From Aliivibrio sifiae (GTDB taxonomy: Bacteria; Pseudomonadota; Gammaproteobacteria; Enterobacterales; Vibrionaceae): DNA of 64,000 nucleotides. Location: NCBI RefSeq assembly GCF_002954715.1, contig NZ_MSCP01000001.1:963453-1027452 (forward strand), read 5' to 3'. Positions 18,542-26,393 of the stretch are shown here, piece after piece (position 1 is the stretch's first letter; each line of letters opens with the position of its first letter). The position numbers and the translations under genes are program-made. The notes under the pieces were generated by a model. That model had not been told where the DNA came from. It ran no database searches and saw nothing but the letters and a program-made list of their open reading frames with translations.

Positions 18542-18978
18542 TGTTTTACTCCAAGTACTGTAAATTGCCCATTAAATTTTTGTAATGGTTTTAGCACTGT
18601 TGGCTTTATAGTTGCCGTTTTTTTACAGCAGTTTTGTTTATTATTTTTACATGGGCGACCTTGTGAAGGATCGGTTAATTCTGTTAGTTCAGAAAGCTGC
18701 AGGGTATCTAGTGACATGCGACCTGACGTGCGAAAAACACGAATATTAGCATTAAGTAGTTTTGCTAATATTTTCTGTCCAATATTTCGAATTAAGACAA
18801 CGTCGGTTTGCTGTTCTTGTAGTAGCGTAAGTATAGATTTCTTACCATTACAACTATTATTATTTAATGCTGGGTTACTTCTTGCTATAGAGTTTATTTT
18901 ATCAGTAAAAATAAACGCCTCCGCTTTTGAAAAGTGCCCTGCAATGCGTTCATTTTGATAGGGAATTGCAAATATCAT
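18538..18978 (-). CDS. NifX/NifB-type cofactor-domain protein
   Basis: A 146-residue protein with a dinitrogenase iron-molybdenum cofactor (NifX-like) domain: MIFAIPYQNERIAGHFSKAEAF at the start, then DVVLIRNIGQKILAKLLNA. Such domains bind metal-sulfur clusters. A Cys-rich tail (GRPCKNNKQNCCKK) follows, which the core domain does not normally have. The ATG at 18978 overlaps the DUF134 stop by 4 nt and has GGAG upstream, so the longer frame from 19026 is rejected. It is the middle gene of a DUF134-NifX-NqrM operon. Confidence 0.82.
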   Translation of the reverse strand: MIFAIPYQNERIAGHFSKAEAFIFTDKINSIARSNPALNNNSCNGKKSILTLLQEQQTDVVLIRNIGQKILAKLLNANIRVFRTSGRMSLDTLQLSELTELTDPSQGRPCKNNKQNCCKKTATIKPTVLKPLQKFNGQFTVLGVKQ

Positions 18979-19262
18979 TCTTCTGTCTCCGTTTGGAGCA
19001 TTAAGGCTTTTCCTTGTACTAAGCAACTCGTTACTTTGTATCTTGCTTGTTTAACAATATTCCCAAAGGTTTGACGAGAGATCATCATTTGATCTGCTCC
19101 TTCTTGTTGGCTGAGCCCTTCAAAATCGGCTAGGCGTAATGCCTCTAATTCCTCTGCAAGTAACTCAATTTGAGGTAACTCAGTTGTTGGTATACCATTT
19201 GGCTTAAAGCAACTGTAGGGCGCTCTGCCACAGATCCTGCGGCATTTTTTAGGTCTAGCCAT
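18975..19262 (-). CDS. DUF134 (UPF0251) family protein, probable regulator
   Basis: A 95-residue protein of the DUF134 family. MARPKKCRRICGRAP with three early cysteines is followed by ELEALRLADFEGLSQQEGA and a sigma-like helix-turn-helix (MMISRQTFGNIVKQAR). Members often accompany NifX-like genes. The cysteines suggest a metal or redox-sensing DNA-binding protein (inference). It leads a three-gene overlapping operon, and the promoter in front carries a long dyad that it may bind. Confidence 0.82.
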   Translation of the reverse strand: MARPKKCRRICGRAPYSCFKPNGIPTTELPQIELLAEELEALRLADFEGLSQQEGADQMMISRQTFGNIVKQARYKVTSCLVQGKALMLQTETEE

Positions 19263-19288
19263 GAATGCTCTCCATTAAATACAGAGTT

Positions 19289-19343
19289 AGTATAAGAGTA
19301 TTTATAGCATATGCCAATAACTATTTTTGGCATATGCTATAAA
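19289..19343 (-). promoter_or_regulatory. Promoter and operator of the DUF134-NifX-nqrM operon
   Basis: On the minus strand TTGGCA (-35, 19312-19317) and TATACT (-10, 19289-19294) are spaced by exactly 17 nt. A dyad with perfect 17-nt arms (TTTATAGCATATGCCAA at 19301-19317 and its complement at 19327-19343, 9-nt spacer) covers the -35 and upstream DNA. Each arm contains the smaller palindrome GCATATGC. This is the layout of a repressor operator, probably autoregulatory. Confidence 0.8.
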
Positions 19344-19486
19344 CTAGAGCTGATGTCAGATTAAAAAATAATCACGGCACTATTTTTCTTTACTTAGATC
19401 AACTGGTTTGAAGAAGTAGTAACGACAAAGAACCCATTTTTCGTTATTATTCGGCCTAATTAGAATAATTTAATTGGCTAAATATT

Positions 19487-19831
19487 ATGAAAATATCTGT
19501 TGATGGTGGCTCTTTTAAGGTTTCAGTTGAAACTGAATACGCAGGGTTAGTAGTTGAAGCGACTAAGATTTTTCACACAACTCGTGAGCAAGCAGGATCA
19601 AACGATAAAGCAATCTTACGTTTTCTACAAATCATCATTGAACACCGTGAAGATAACGATGCTATTGGTTACGCGTCAATGGGGTTATTGGGTTGGTATA
19701 ATGAGGTGATTTATTCGGTTGAAGATAAAGATATTGTCTTAAATTTACCTAAGATCTTACCGCATTTGTTGAATCCAGCGGGCGATTTAACCGCAACAAG
19801 TGCAACAGAAATGAATACTTTTAAGCACTGA
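19487..19831 (+). CDS. Conserved hypothetical protein, 114 residues
   Basis: A soluble acidic protein starting MKISVDGGSFKVSVE. I do not recognise the family. It has no cysteine, signal peptide or membrane segment. It contains a beta-rich start, a helical middle (NDKAILRFLQIIIEHREDND) and a Ser/Thr-rich end. A good terminator follows, so it is a monocistronic unit divergent from the DUF134 operon. Whether it relates to the neighbouring cofactor genes is unknown. Confidence 0.65.
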   Translation: MKISVDGGSFKVSVETEYAGLVVEATKIFHTTREQAGSNDKAILRFLQIIIEHREDNDAIGYASMGLLGWYNEVIYSVEDKDIVLNLPKILPHLLNPAGDLTATSATEMNTFKH

Positions 19832-19861
19832 ATATCGTGTTTAAACTAAAATAATAAGCAG

Positions 19862-19897
19862 TGCCCTTAATACCCAAAATATTGAGGGCATTTTTTT
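19862..19897 (+). terminator. Rho-independent terminator
   Basis: TGCCCTTAATA pairs with TATTGAGGGCA (one wobble), 7-nt loop, followed by seven T. Confidence 0.85.
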
Positions 19898-19996
19898 GGT
19901 CGTTTATTAATATAAATAATGGAATAGACGTGTTACATCAATAATTGAATATCCATTTACTTTACACTAGCGAAAATAAAACGTCACAGGTAAATA

Positions 19997-20272
19997 ATGA
20001 GCCAAGAAGAGATTCAAAAAACAATAGCGAGTTTTACTAAGATAGAGCAAGCATTAGACCATTTTGATATTGGTTTTGATAGCCGTTTTATCGATGAGAA
20101 TCGCTTACAATTAATGAAACGCTTTAATGGGTATTTGTTACTAACAAAGCCGGATGATTGGTTCTCTGCTCGTCGTGCGCTTAAAAACGCGTACTGCAAG
20201 GTGCAGCGGAGTTATTTAAGTAAACATTCGCGCTCTGCCTGTCGGGGTTGTACTACGTGCCAACGTCGATAG
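19997..20272 (+). CDS. NifW-like protein with Cys-rich tail
   Basis: A 91-residue protein resembling the nitrogenase stabilising protein NifW: ALDHFDIGFDSRFIDENRL followed by LMKRFNGYL and SARRALKNAY match the NifW pattern of FFGVPYD...VNRLHILKRF. The end is a cysteine knot, ACRGCTTCQRR (three Cys in CxxCxxC spacing), plus one earlier Cys. No nitrogenase gene is in the window, so another oxygen-sensitive or iron-sulfur partner is likely. The assignment rests on motif similarity seen by eye. Confidence 0.6.
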   Translation: MSQEEIQKTIASFTKIEQALDHFDIGFDSRFIDENRLQLMKRFNGYLLLTKPDDWFSARRALKNAYCKVQRSYLSKHSRSACRGCTTCQRR

Positions 20273-20291
20273 TATCTATATAAACAATAGG

Positions 20292-20813
20292 TTAAGAATT
20301 AAAGCGTTTACGTAATACCACTATTTCTTTTTCTTCTATCCCTAACGACTCTAGAAAAATTTGATGTGCTTCTGGTTCTAGTTTCTCAAATTGAATATGC
20401 CAATTCACCATATCTTCATCACTTAATCCTGAAGTTTTCATTAATTCTGTCCAACGCTCTTTTGATAAAATATCAGGAGTCATTTTGGTGTCTTGATTTA
20501 ATACAGTAACAATGGCTTTTTGCTGCTTTCTTAATTGCTTAATTTCATCTTCTAGTGCGTTGAACTGTTTTCGAAGTACCTGCTCTTGTTCTGGCTCACT
20601 TTCGCTTTCAAGTATAGGGGCAATTTCGCTAACAGGAACACCAAAAGAACGATAAGAAAGAATACTCTTTAATCGTACACATTCTTTTTTCCCGTAGGTT
20701 CTATAGCCATTTTCAGTACGAGTGGCAGGAGCAAGCAAGCCTGCTCGTTCGTAATACAAAATCGTGGTACGAGAGACATTGTATTGACGAGCAAATTCGG
20801 TAATTGTCAGCAT
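20292..20813 (-). CDS. MerR family transcriptional regulator
   Basis: A 173-residue regulator with an N-terminal MerR helix-turn-helix and wing (TITEFARQYNVSRTTILYYERAGLL ... GYRTYGKKE), then a coiled-coil dimer helix (residues ~70-105) and a short C-terminal domain. There is no metal-binding cysteine cluster, so it is probably not a metal sensor. It starts 17 nt after the EamA transporter gene on the same strand, so the two form an operon and the regulator may control the transporter. Confidence 0.88.
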   Translation of the reverse strand: MLTITEFARQYNVSRTTILYYERAGLLAPATRTENGYRTYGKKECVRLKSILSYRSFGVPVSEIAPILESESEPEQEQVLRKQFNALEDEIKQLRKQQKAIVTVLNQDTKMTPDILSKERWTELMKTSGLSDEDMVNWHIQFEKLEPEAHQIFLESLGIEEKEIVVLRKRFNS

Positions 20814-20829
20814 TATTTTCCCTTTATTT

Positions 20830-21732
20830 TTAATTCGTTGCCGTTGCTTTTATATGAGTATAAAGCAGGGGAATAAGCGCGCTTGAGAGTAAAACGATCG
20901 CGCCAATAATAGCGAGATCATTGGGTATTTCAGCAAAGATAAAAAAGCCTAAAACTAATGAGTAAAGAATACTCACATATTGCACATTTGCAACGATGTT
21001 AGCTTCAGTAAATTTGTACGCGGTAACCCCAATCCATTGACCTACTGATGATAAAAGACCTACAAGTATGAGTAAATTTAGTTCGGACCATGTTGGCCAT
21101 TTCCAATTGTAAATAGCAGGGGCTAGAGTTATGAAACCGACAAAGAGAGCTTGATAAGCTAATAAGGTGATTTTAGGTTCCGTTGTTGCTACTTTGCGAA
21201 CACAAACGACAGCAATAGCTGCTCCTAATGCACTGATTGCACCCGTTAGAATAAAGGGTGATGCAATATTATCAAGCTCAGGCTGTACGATCAGCATTAC
21301 GCCAACAAATCCTATTAAAATAGTTAATACTCTAGAAGGGGTCATCCTTTCTGATAAAAAGGTTCTAGAGATTAGTGCAACAAATAGGACTTGTAAAAAA
21401 CCTAACGCCTGAGCATCAGCAAAAGGTAAATTACTTACAGTAACAAAGCCAAAATATAGAGAAACAAAGGCACTGAATATTCTTAATGTGTGCAGTTTTA
21501 TTTTTTTAGGTTTCCGTAATACCTCGATGTTTTTCTTGATTGCAGGCAAGAGAACAATGATGAAGACTATCTGCCTAAATAAGAGGATTTCGAAGGTGTC
21601 TATAGTCGCGCTAAGTAGACGAACTAACATGCCAGATAAAACAAAGAGGGCGGTAGAAATTAAGGCAAGAGATATGCCTTTCAAGGGCGCAGGGACCGTA
21701 GATTGGAATGCGAATAACTTTTTGATAAGCAT
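20830..21732 (-). CDS. EamA/DMT family transporter
   Basis: A 300-residue inner-membrane protein with about ten hydrophobic segments in two EamA repeats (GISLALISTALFVLSGML at the start; ALGAAIAVVCVRKV beginning the second half). The family exports amino acids, nucleosides and other metabolites. Here the substrate is unknown. It is followed directly by a MerR regulator. Confidence 0.88.
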   Translation of the reverse strand: MLIKKLFAFQSTVPAPLKGISLALISTALFVLSGMLVRLLSATIDTFEILLFRQIVFIIVLLPAIKKNIEVLRKPKKIKLHTLRIFSAFVSLYFGFVTVSNLPFADAQALGFLQVLFVALISRTFLSERMTPSRVLTILIGFVGVMLIVQPELDNIASPFILTGAISALGAAIAVVCVRKVATTEPKITLLAYQALFVGFITLAPAIYNWKWPTWSELNLLILVGLLSSVGQWIGVTAYKFTEANIVANVQYVSILYSLVLGFFIFAEIPNDLAIIGAIVLLSSALIPLLYTHIKATATN

Positions 21733-21830
21733 GAATATCTCACTATATTAAACGTGAACGTTTGATTAAGAGAGTATTTTGAACCCGTTACCTGTAGACG
21801 GGTCAATAATAGTTGTAAATTATTTATAAT

Positions 21831-21862
21831 AAAAAGCCCTCAACGTTTGACCATTGAGGGCT
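21831..21862 (-). terminator. Terminator of the first sulfatase gene
   Basis: Read on the minus strand, AGCCCTCAA pairs with TTGAGGGCT (10-nt loop) and is followed by TTTT, just after the sulfatase stop. Confidence 0.85.
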
Positions 21863-21883
21863 AGATTGTCGCGGTTTAATGAA

Positions 21884-23455
21884 CTACTTAACGTTTAAGC
21901 TGTTCATTTGTTGTTGTAATTTATCTAGCTGTTGCATCTTCCCTTGCAGTTGAAGTGACTGAGAACTGATTGCAGCAGGGTTCATTAACTGACCTGATTG
22001 CATTGGGTAGTTAGGTAGCGTGCTAAAGAACTCTCCTAGTACGTCTTGCATTGGTACAAATAACCACATGTTATCAGCCATCCAGCGTAAGTACATGCCT
22101 GATTCATGCGGTGCTTTTTCAAATGGGTCAGCACGTAAGTGGATAATTTGGGGCCAGTTTGGTTCTAGACGAACGGCATTTGAAATATTACCTTCCATTA
22201 CAGCAAAGTTAAGTTTCCAATCTTTCCAACGAACCGCATTTAGCTCACCATTTGCAGTGAAGTACAGTAATGATTCACGAGGTCCTTTATCTACTTTTCC
22301 TTCAAACAGTGGTTTGAAATCATAACCATCGATATGAACTTTGAACTCTTTACCATTTGCTTTGTAGCCTTTAGCTAATTTCTCTTTTACGTTTGGAACA
22401 CCAGCAGCATCAAGTAGCGTTGGCAGCCAATCTTGGTGCGCCATCATCTCATTGATTTTAGTTCCAGGCTTGATAGTACCAGGCCAACGAACAAGTTGAG
22501 GAACACGCATTCCACCTTCCCATGTTGTGCCTTTTTCTCCGTAGAATGGTGTTGCACCACCATCAGGCCATGTTGCTGTTTCTGCGCCGTTATCTGTTGA
22601 GTAAATAACGATGGTGTTATCAGCTACACCTAAATCGTCGAGTTTATCGAGTAAAATACCAACTTGGTCATCGTGCTCAAGCATACCGTCGGCATAGATA
22701 CTAATGCCTGATGCACCTTGGTATTTCTCCTGCAGACGAGTCCAAACGTGCATACGAGTGGTGTTGTGCCAAATGAAGAATGGTTTATCTGCTTTAACGG
22801 CTTTTTCCATGAAAGCGAGTGATGAATCTAAGAACTCTTCATCAGCATGTTCCATACGCTTACGGGTCATTGGGCCTGTATCTTCAATCTTACCGTCTGC
22901 GTATGACTTAATTACACCACGTGGACCATAAGTTTTACGGAATTCAGGATCTTTAGGGTAGTAGTATGTTTCTGGCTCTTCTTCCGCATTTAAGTGGTAA
23001 AGATTACCGAAAAACTCATCAAAACCATGATTGGTTGGTAGGTGTTTATCTTGATCACCAAGGTGGTTTTTACCAAATTGAGCAGTCATGTAACCTTGTT
23101 CTTTAAGAAGATCCGCGATAGTTGGAGCCCAATCAGGAATACCGTGATCAGAGCCTGGCATACCAATAGTTAATAAGCCCGTACGGAAAGGTTCTTGACC
23201 TGTAATGAAAGCGGCACGCCCTGCTGTACAAGATTGTTGTCCATAGTGGTCAGTAAAAAGTGCGCCTTCGTTTGCGATACGGTCAATATTTGGGGTTTGA
23301 TAACCCATCATGCCTTGGTTATAAGCACTGATGTTCCAATACCCAACATCATCCCCAAAAATAGCAAGAATGTTAGGTTGAGAAGCTGCGACTGCTGCAC
23401 CTGATGTGGCAAGTAAGCCGACACCAACAGCGATCTTACTTAAATGATGACCCAT
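21884..23455 (-). CDS. Type I sulfatase, Cys-type (copy 1)
   Basis: An exported sulfatase of 523 residues. The signal peptide MGHHLSKIAVGVGLLATSGAAVAA is followed by NILAIFGDDVGY (Ca-binding Asp pair) and the maturation motif SCTAGRAAFITG, whose Cys (residue 76) would become formylglycine. FGKNHLGD and YSTDNGAE give further active-site and metal residues. The ATG at 23455 is preceded by TTTGGAGTTCTTT; the TTG four codons upstream is inside that site. The substrate is unknown. It resembles the two other sulfatases here over its whole length but is the most diverged, with Trp in DVGYWNIS. AnSME at 40.8 kb is the probable maturase. Confidence 0.93.
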   Translation of the reverse strand: MGHHLSKIAVGVGLLATSGAAVAASQPNILAIFGDDVGYWNISAYNQGMMGYQTPNIDRIANEGALFTDHYGQQSCTAGRAAFITGQEPFRTGLLTIGMPGSDHGIPDWAPTIADLLKEQGYMTAQFGKNHLGDQDKHLPTNHGFDEFFGNLYHLNAEEEPETYYYPKDPEFRKTYGPRGVIKSYADGKIEDTGPMTRKRMEHADEEFLDSSLAFMEKAVKADKPFFIWHNTTRMHVWTRLQEKYQGASGISIYADGMLEHDDQVGILLDKLDDLGVADNTIVIYSTDNGAETATWPDGGATPFYGEKGTTWEGGMRVPQLVRWPGTIKPGTKINEMMAHQDWLPTLLDAAGVPNVKEKLAKGYKANGKEFKVHIDGYDFKPLFEGKVDKGPRESLLYFTANGELNAVRWKDWKLNFAVMEGNISNAVRLEPNWPQIIHLRADPFEKAPHESGMYLRWMADNMWLFVPMQDVLGEFFSTLPNYPMQSGQLMNPAAISSQSLQLQGKMQQLDKLQQQMNSLNVK

Positions 23456-23627
23456 AAAGAACTCCAAATTAGTTACGATTAATTATCTGCACTCTAAATG
23501 AGAAATAATAAATCGTCGCTTTATAGGCGTTATAACCAAAAGTTATTTTTAATTGTAACTATTTGATTCTAATTAATTTTACATGCTAATTGGCAGCGTT
23601 TTGGTTTCAGGTGAAATGAGAGCTTTA

Positions 23628-24533
23628 TCAAAGAGTTTCAATTGGTAACTCCTTAAAAATGGTAGAGTATCTGCTGGCATAACGAGACCATCGGTAAACA
23701 TCACTGACGATGGCAGCTTCGAATACCGTTACAATTTCAGGTCGCTTTAACGCTCGGCGAAAGGCAAACAGTTTACTGATTTGTTCGAACTCTTTTGGGG
23801 TAAAACCAGTGATGTATTTAAATGCATTTCGAATGGTTTTTTCAGATATATTCTGCTGCTTGGAGAGAAGTTTGATCGCCTCGGTGGAAGACATTTCCAT
23901 CATAAAATTAATGCATTTTGGAATAAAATCTTTTCTTGATAACTTACTTCTACCAGTTGGCGCTTCTTGGCGCATAGGGGTCGGGTGAAATGCGAGTAAT
24001 TCTACAATCCGAATGAGTAATATAGCACCAATGTTTACGGTATTATCAGGAAAGGATTTAGCCGCTTTTTGGGTGATTTCTCTTAATTCTTGAGCATAAT
24101 TTACATCGATACTTACTGGTACCATGCTATGACAAAGTTGGTTGAATTTTTTGTTGTTGCTTTTTATATCACACACTAAAATTGGTGAATTGGCAGGGAT
24201 CTGAAAACAAAAAGGTAATTGGCTTTGCTCTGAGATTAAAGCGAATTGATTATTTTTACACTCAATGCCATTCAAGCGCAAACCACCGCTATTAACATCT
24301 AATAGTAATAACGTTTTTGAATGGGGTGATAATGGTAAGTGAAAACTAAATAAAATGATTGGATCTGGACTTTCGAATAAATAAAAATTAACGTTATCTC
24401 GTTCTAGATATTGAAAGGTAAAGTTTGCAGTATCAAGCGTAGAGGAGAAATTGGGGATTAATGCTTGCCCATTAAATAATTCCCACAGTTTTTCGCTAAA
24501 TTCATCGAATGTGAAGTGATTTAGATTTGTCAT
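23628..24533 (-). CDS. AraC family transcriptional regulator
   Basis: A 301-residue regulator with a C-terminal AraC-type DNA-binding domain (TEAIKLLSKQQNISEKTIRNAF ... ITGFTPKEF) and an N-terminal ligand or oligomerisation region of no obvious family. It lies between two sulfatase genes on the same strand (68 nt after copy 2, about 170 nt before copy 1), so it probably controls sulfatase expression in response to substrate (inference). Confidence 0.88.
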   Translation of the reverse strand: MTNLNHFTFDEFSEKLWELFNGQALIPNFSSTLDTANFTFQYLERDNVNFYLFESPDPIILFSFHLPLSPHSKTLLLLDVNSGGLRLNGIECKNNQFALISEQSQLPFCFQIPANSPILVCDIKSNNKKFNQLCHSMVPVSIDVNYAQELREITQKAAKSFPDNTVNIGAILLIRIVELLAFHPTPMRQEAPTGRSKLSRKDFIPKCINFMMEMSSTEAIKLLSKQQNISEKTIRNAFKYITGFTPKEFEQISKLFAFRRALKRPEIVTVFEAAIVSDVYRWSRYASRYSTIFKELPIETL

Positions 24534-24560
24534 TTTTTACCTTTAAAGCTAATTCAATCA

Positions 24561-24589
24561 TAAACAGAGCCCAGAATGAGCTCTGTTTA
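24561..24589 (-). terminator. Possible terminator or attenuator after sulfatase copy 2
   Basis: TAAACAGAGC and GCTCTGTTTA are perfect 10-nt arms with a 9-nt loop, 12 nt past the sulfatase stop. No strong T-run follows, so readthrough into the AraC gene is possible. Confidence 0.55.
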
Positions 24590-24601
24590 TTTAGGTGTTA
24601 C

Positions 24602-26152
24602 TTATTTACCCGCGTTGGATATTTTTTCCATATTCATCATTTGATTCATTACTTTATCAACTGAGAAACTAGGGATTTCTTGACGTGGAGGGAACTCTTT
24701 GAAGCTCTGAAGCATTTTGGCAACTTTAGCCTGCGCAGGAACAAATAAGAACACATGATCAAATGCCCATTCATCATAACCAAACCCTTGATCTGCTTTT
24801 TCATATGGGTCAACTTGTAGATCGAAAATCATTGGCATACGTAACGTAGTAAGTTCACGAGTCCATACTTCCCAACCTTGGTGCTCTTGTATTTTAAAGT
24901 GTAGCTTCCAGCGACCATCACGCATTGCAAGTAGATCACCATCATCCGACCAATAGAAGAACTCTTTACGTGCACTTTCTTTTGATTTTCCTGTTAGGTA
25001 ATTGACTTGGTTATAACCGTCTAGGTGATTTTTGTAAGTCACACCATTATCGGCTTTGTAGCCTGTTAATAATTCTTTCTTAATCTCTTTATTACCTGCG
25101 ATAGCAGCTAGGGTAGGTAGCCAATCTTCACCTGCAAACATTCCGTTAAGTTTTGTGCCGGGTTTTATATGTCCAGGCCACTTCACAACAGCTGGAACTC
25201 GGAATCCGCCTTCCCAGCCAGTGTTTTTTTCTCCTCGGAATGGGCTGAAAGCGGCATCAGGCCAAGTGGCATTCATTGGACCATTGTCGGTGGTATAAAT
25301 AATTATAGTGTTATCATTGATACCAAGATCATCGACCTTATCTAATAATTTACCGATGATATTGTCATGCTCAACCATGCCATCTGCGTAATCACCAAGG
25401 CCTGTTTTTCCTGAGTTTTCGGCTTTTATGTGTGTTCGTGCGTGCATTCGTGTGGTGTTATACCATGTGAAAAATGGCTTATCGGCTTTTACTGCTTTCG
25501 TCATGAAGTTGACTGCGGCATCTAATGTTTCTTCATCAACGGTTTCCATGCGCTTACGTGTTAGAGGGCCTGTGTCTTCAATTTTCCCGTCAGCGTATGA
25601 GTGAATAACGCCACGAGGACCAAAGTCTTTACGGAAGTTTGGATCTTTTGGATAATCAGGATTTTCTGGTTCTTCTTCTGCATTTAAGTGATAAAGATTA
25701 CCGAAAAATTCGTCAAAACCGTGGTTGGTTGGCAACATATCATCATTGTCACCAAGATGATTTTTACCAAATTGCCCTGTGGAATAACCTAAATCTTTTA
25801 AGGTTTGAGCAAGGGTAATATCTTCTGCTTGTAGACCTTGTTTTGCACCAGGCATACCGACTTTAGTTAACCCTGTTCGGATCGGCATTTGTCCAGTAAT
25901 GAATGCAGATCGCCCAGCCGTACAAGACTGCTGACCATAATAAGAGGTAAAGAGAGCGCCATCGTTTGCAATACTATCAATATTCGGCGTTTGATAGCCA
26001 AGCATACCTTGGTTGTAAGCTGAGATATTTCCGTAACCAACGTCATCTCCAAAAATAACGAGAATATTAGGTTGCGCTGCTGCATAGGCAACATGCATTC
26101 CTGAAATGACTATTCCAGTAGCAATAGCAGTTTTCTTTAGTATTTTATTCAT
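24602..26152 (-). CDS. Type I sulfatase, Cys-type (copy 2)
   Basis: An exported sulfatase of 516 residues with signal peptide MNKILKKTAIATGIVISGMHVAYA. The maturation motif is SCTAGRSAFITG (Cys 77), with ILVIFGDDVGYG, FGKNHLGD and YTTDNGPM. The C-terminal end (FVPAQAKVAKML...FPPRQEIPSFS) is shared with copy 3. It is divergent from copy 3 across 241 bases, which suggests common control. The exact sulfate ester is not evident; the Cys-type motif suits the AnSME encoded in this locus. Confidence 0.93.
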   Translation of the reverse strand: MNKILKKTAIATGIVISGMHVAYAAAQPNILVIFGDDVGYGNISAYNQGMLGYQTPNIDSIANDGALFTSYYGQQSCTAGRSAFITGQMPIRTGLTKVGMPGAKQGLQAEDITLAQTLKDLGYSTGQFGKNHLGDNDDMLPTNHGFDEFFGNLYHLNAEEEPENPDYPKDPNFRKDFGPRGVIHSYADGKIEDTGPLTRKRMETVDEETLDAAVNFMTKAVKADKPFFTWYNTTRMHARTHIKAENSGKTGLGDYADGMVEHDNIIGKLLDKVDDLGINDNTIIIYTTDNGPMNATWPDAAFSPFRGEKNTGWEGGFRVPAVVKWPGHIKPGTKLNGMFAGEDWLPTLAAIAGNKEIKKELLTGYKADNGVTYKNHLDGYNQVNYLTGKSKESARKEFFYWSDDGDLLAMRDGRWKLHFKIQEHQGWEVWTRELTTLRMPMIFDLQVDPYEKADQGFGYDEWAFDHVFLFVPAQAKVAKMLQSFKEFPPRQEIPSFSVDKVMNQMMNMEKISNAGK

Positions 26153-26393
26153 GAATTTTTCCTAAAAGAATGTATCTATATATCTGTGGTTTTCGATTAG
26201 AAGAATATTTGAAAGAAACCCTTATCATCCTGTAAAAACGGAAATAACGCTGTATTGGAACTGGTTATGTTGCTCATATCTGAAAGTTATAATTAGTATT
26301 GTAAATAAAATGTTTATTATTTTATTGAAAGTGTTTACTTTGTGAACTATACATTAATCGATGCTCTTTTATTAAAAGGAAACAGGAGTTTAT
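26153..26393. promoter_or_regulatory. Divergent promoter region of sulfatase copies 2 and 3
   Basis: AT-rich spacer that must contain both sulfatase promoters. A TGTGA half-site occurs at 26340-26344 without a clear partner. AGGAG precedes the ATG of copy 3. I see no strong palindrome. Confidence 0.45.

Noticed and set aside
18344-20272. A nitrogen fixation cluster
   Set aside because: NifX- and NifW-like proteins are present but there are no nitrogenase structural or core cofactor genes, so diazotrophy is not supported here.
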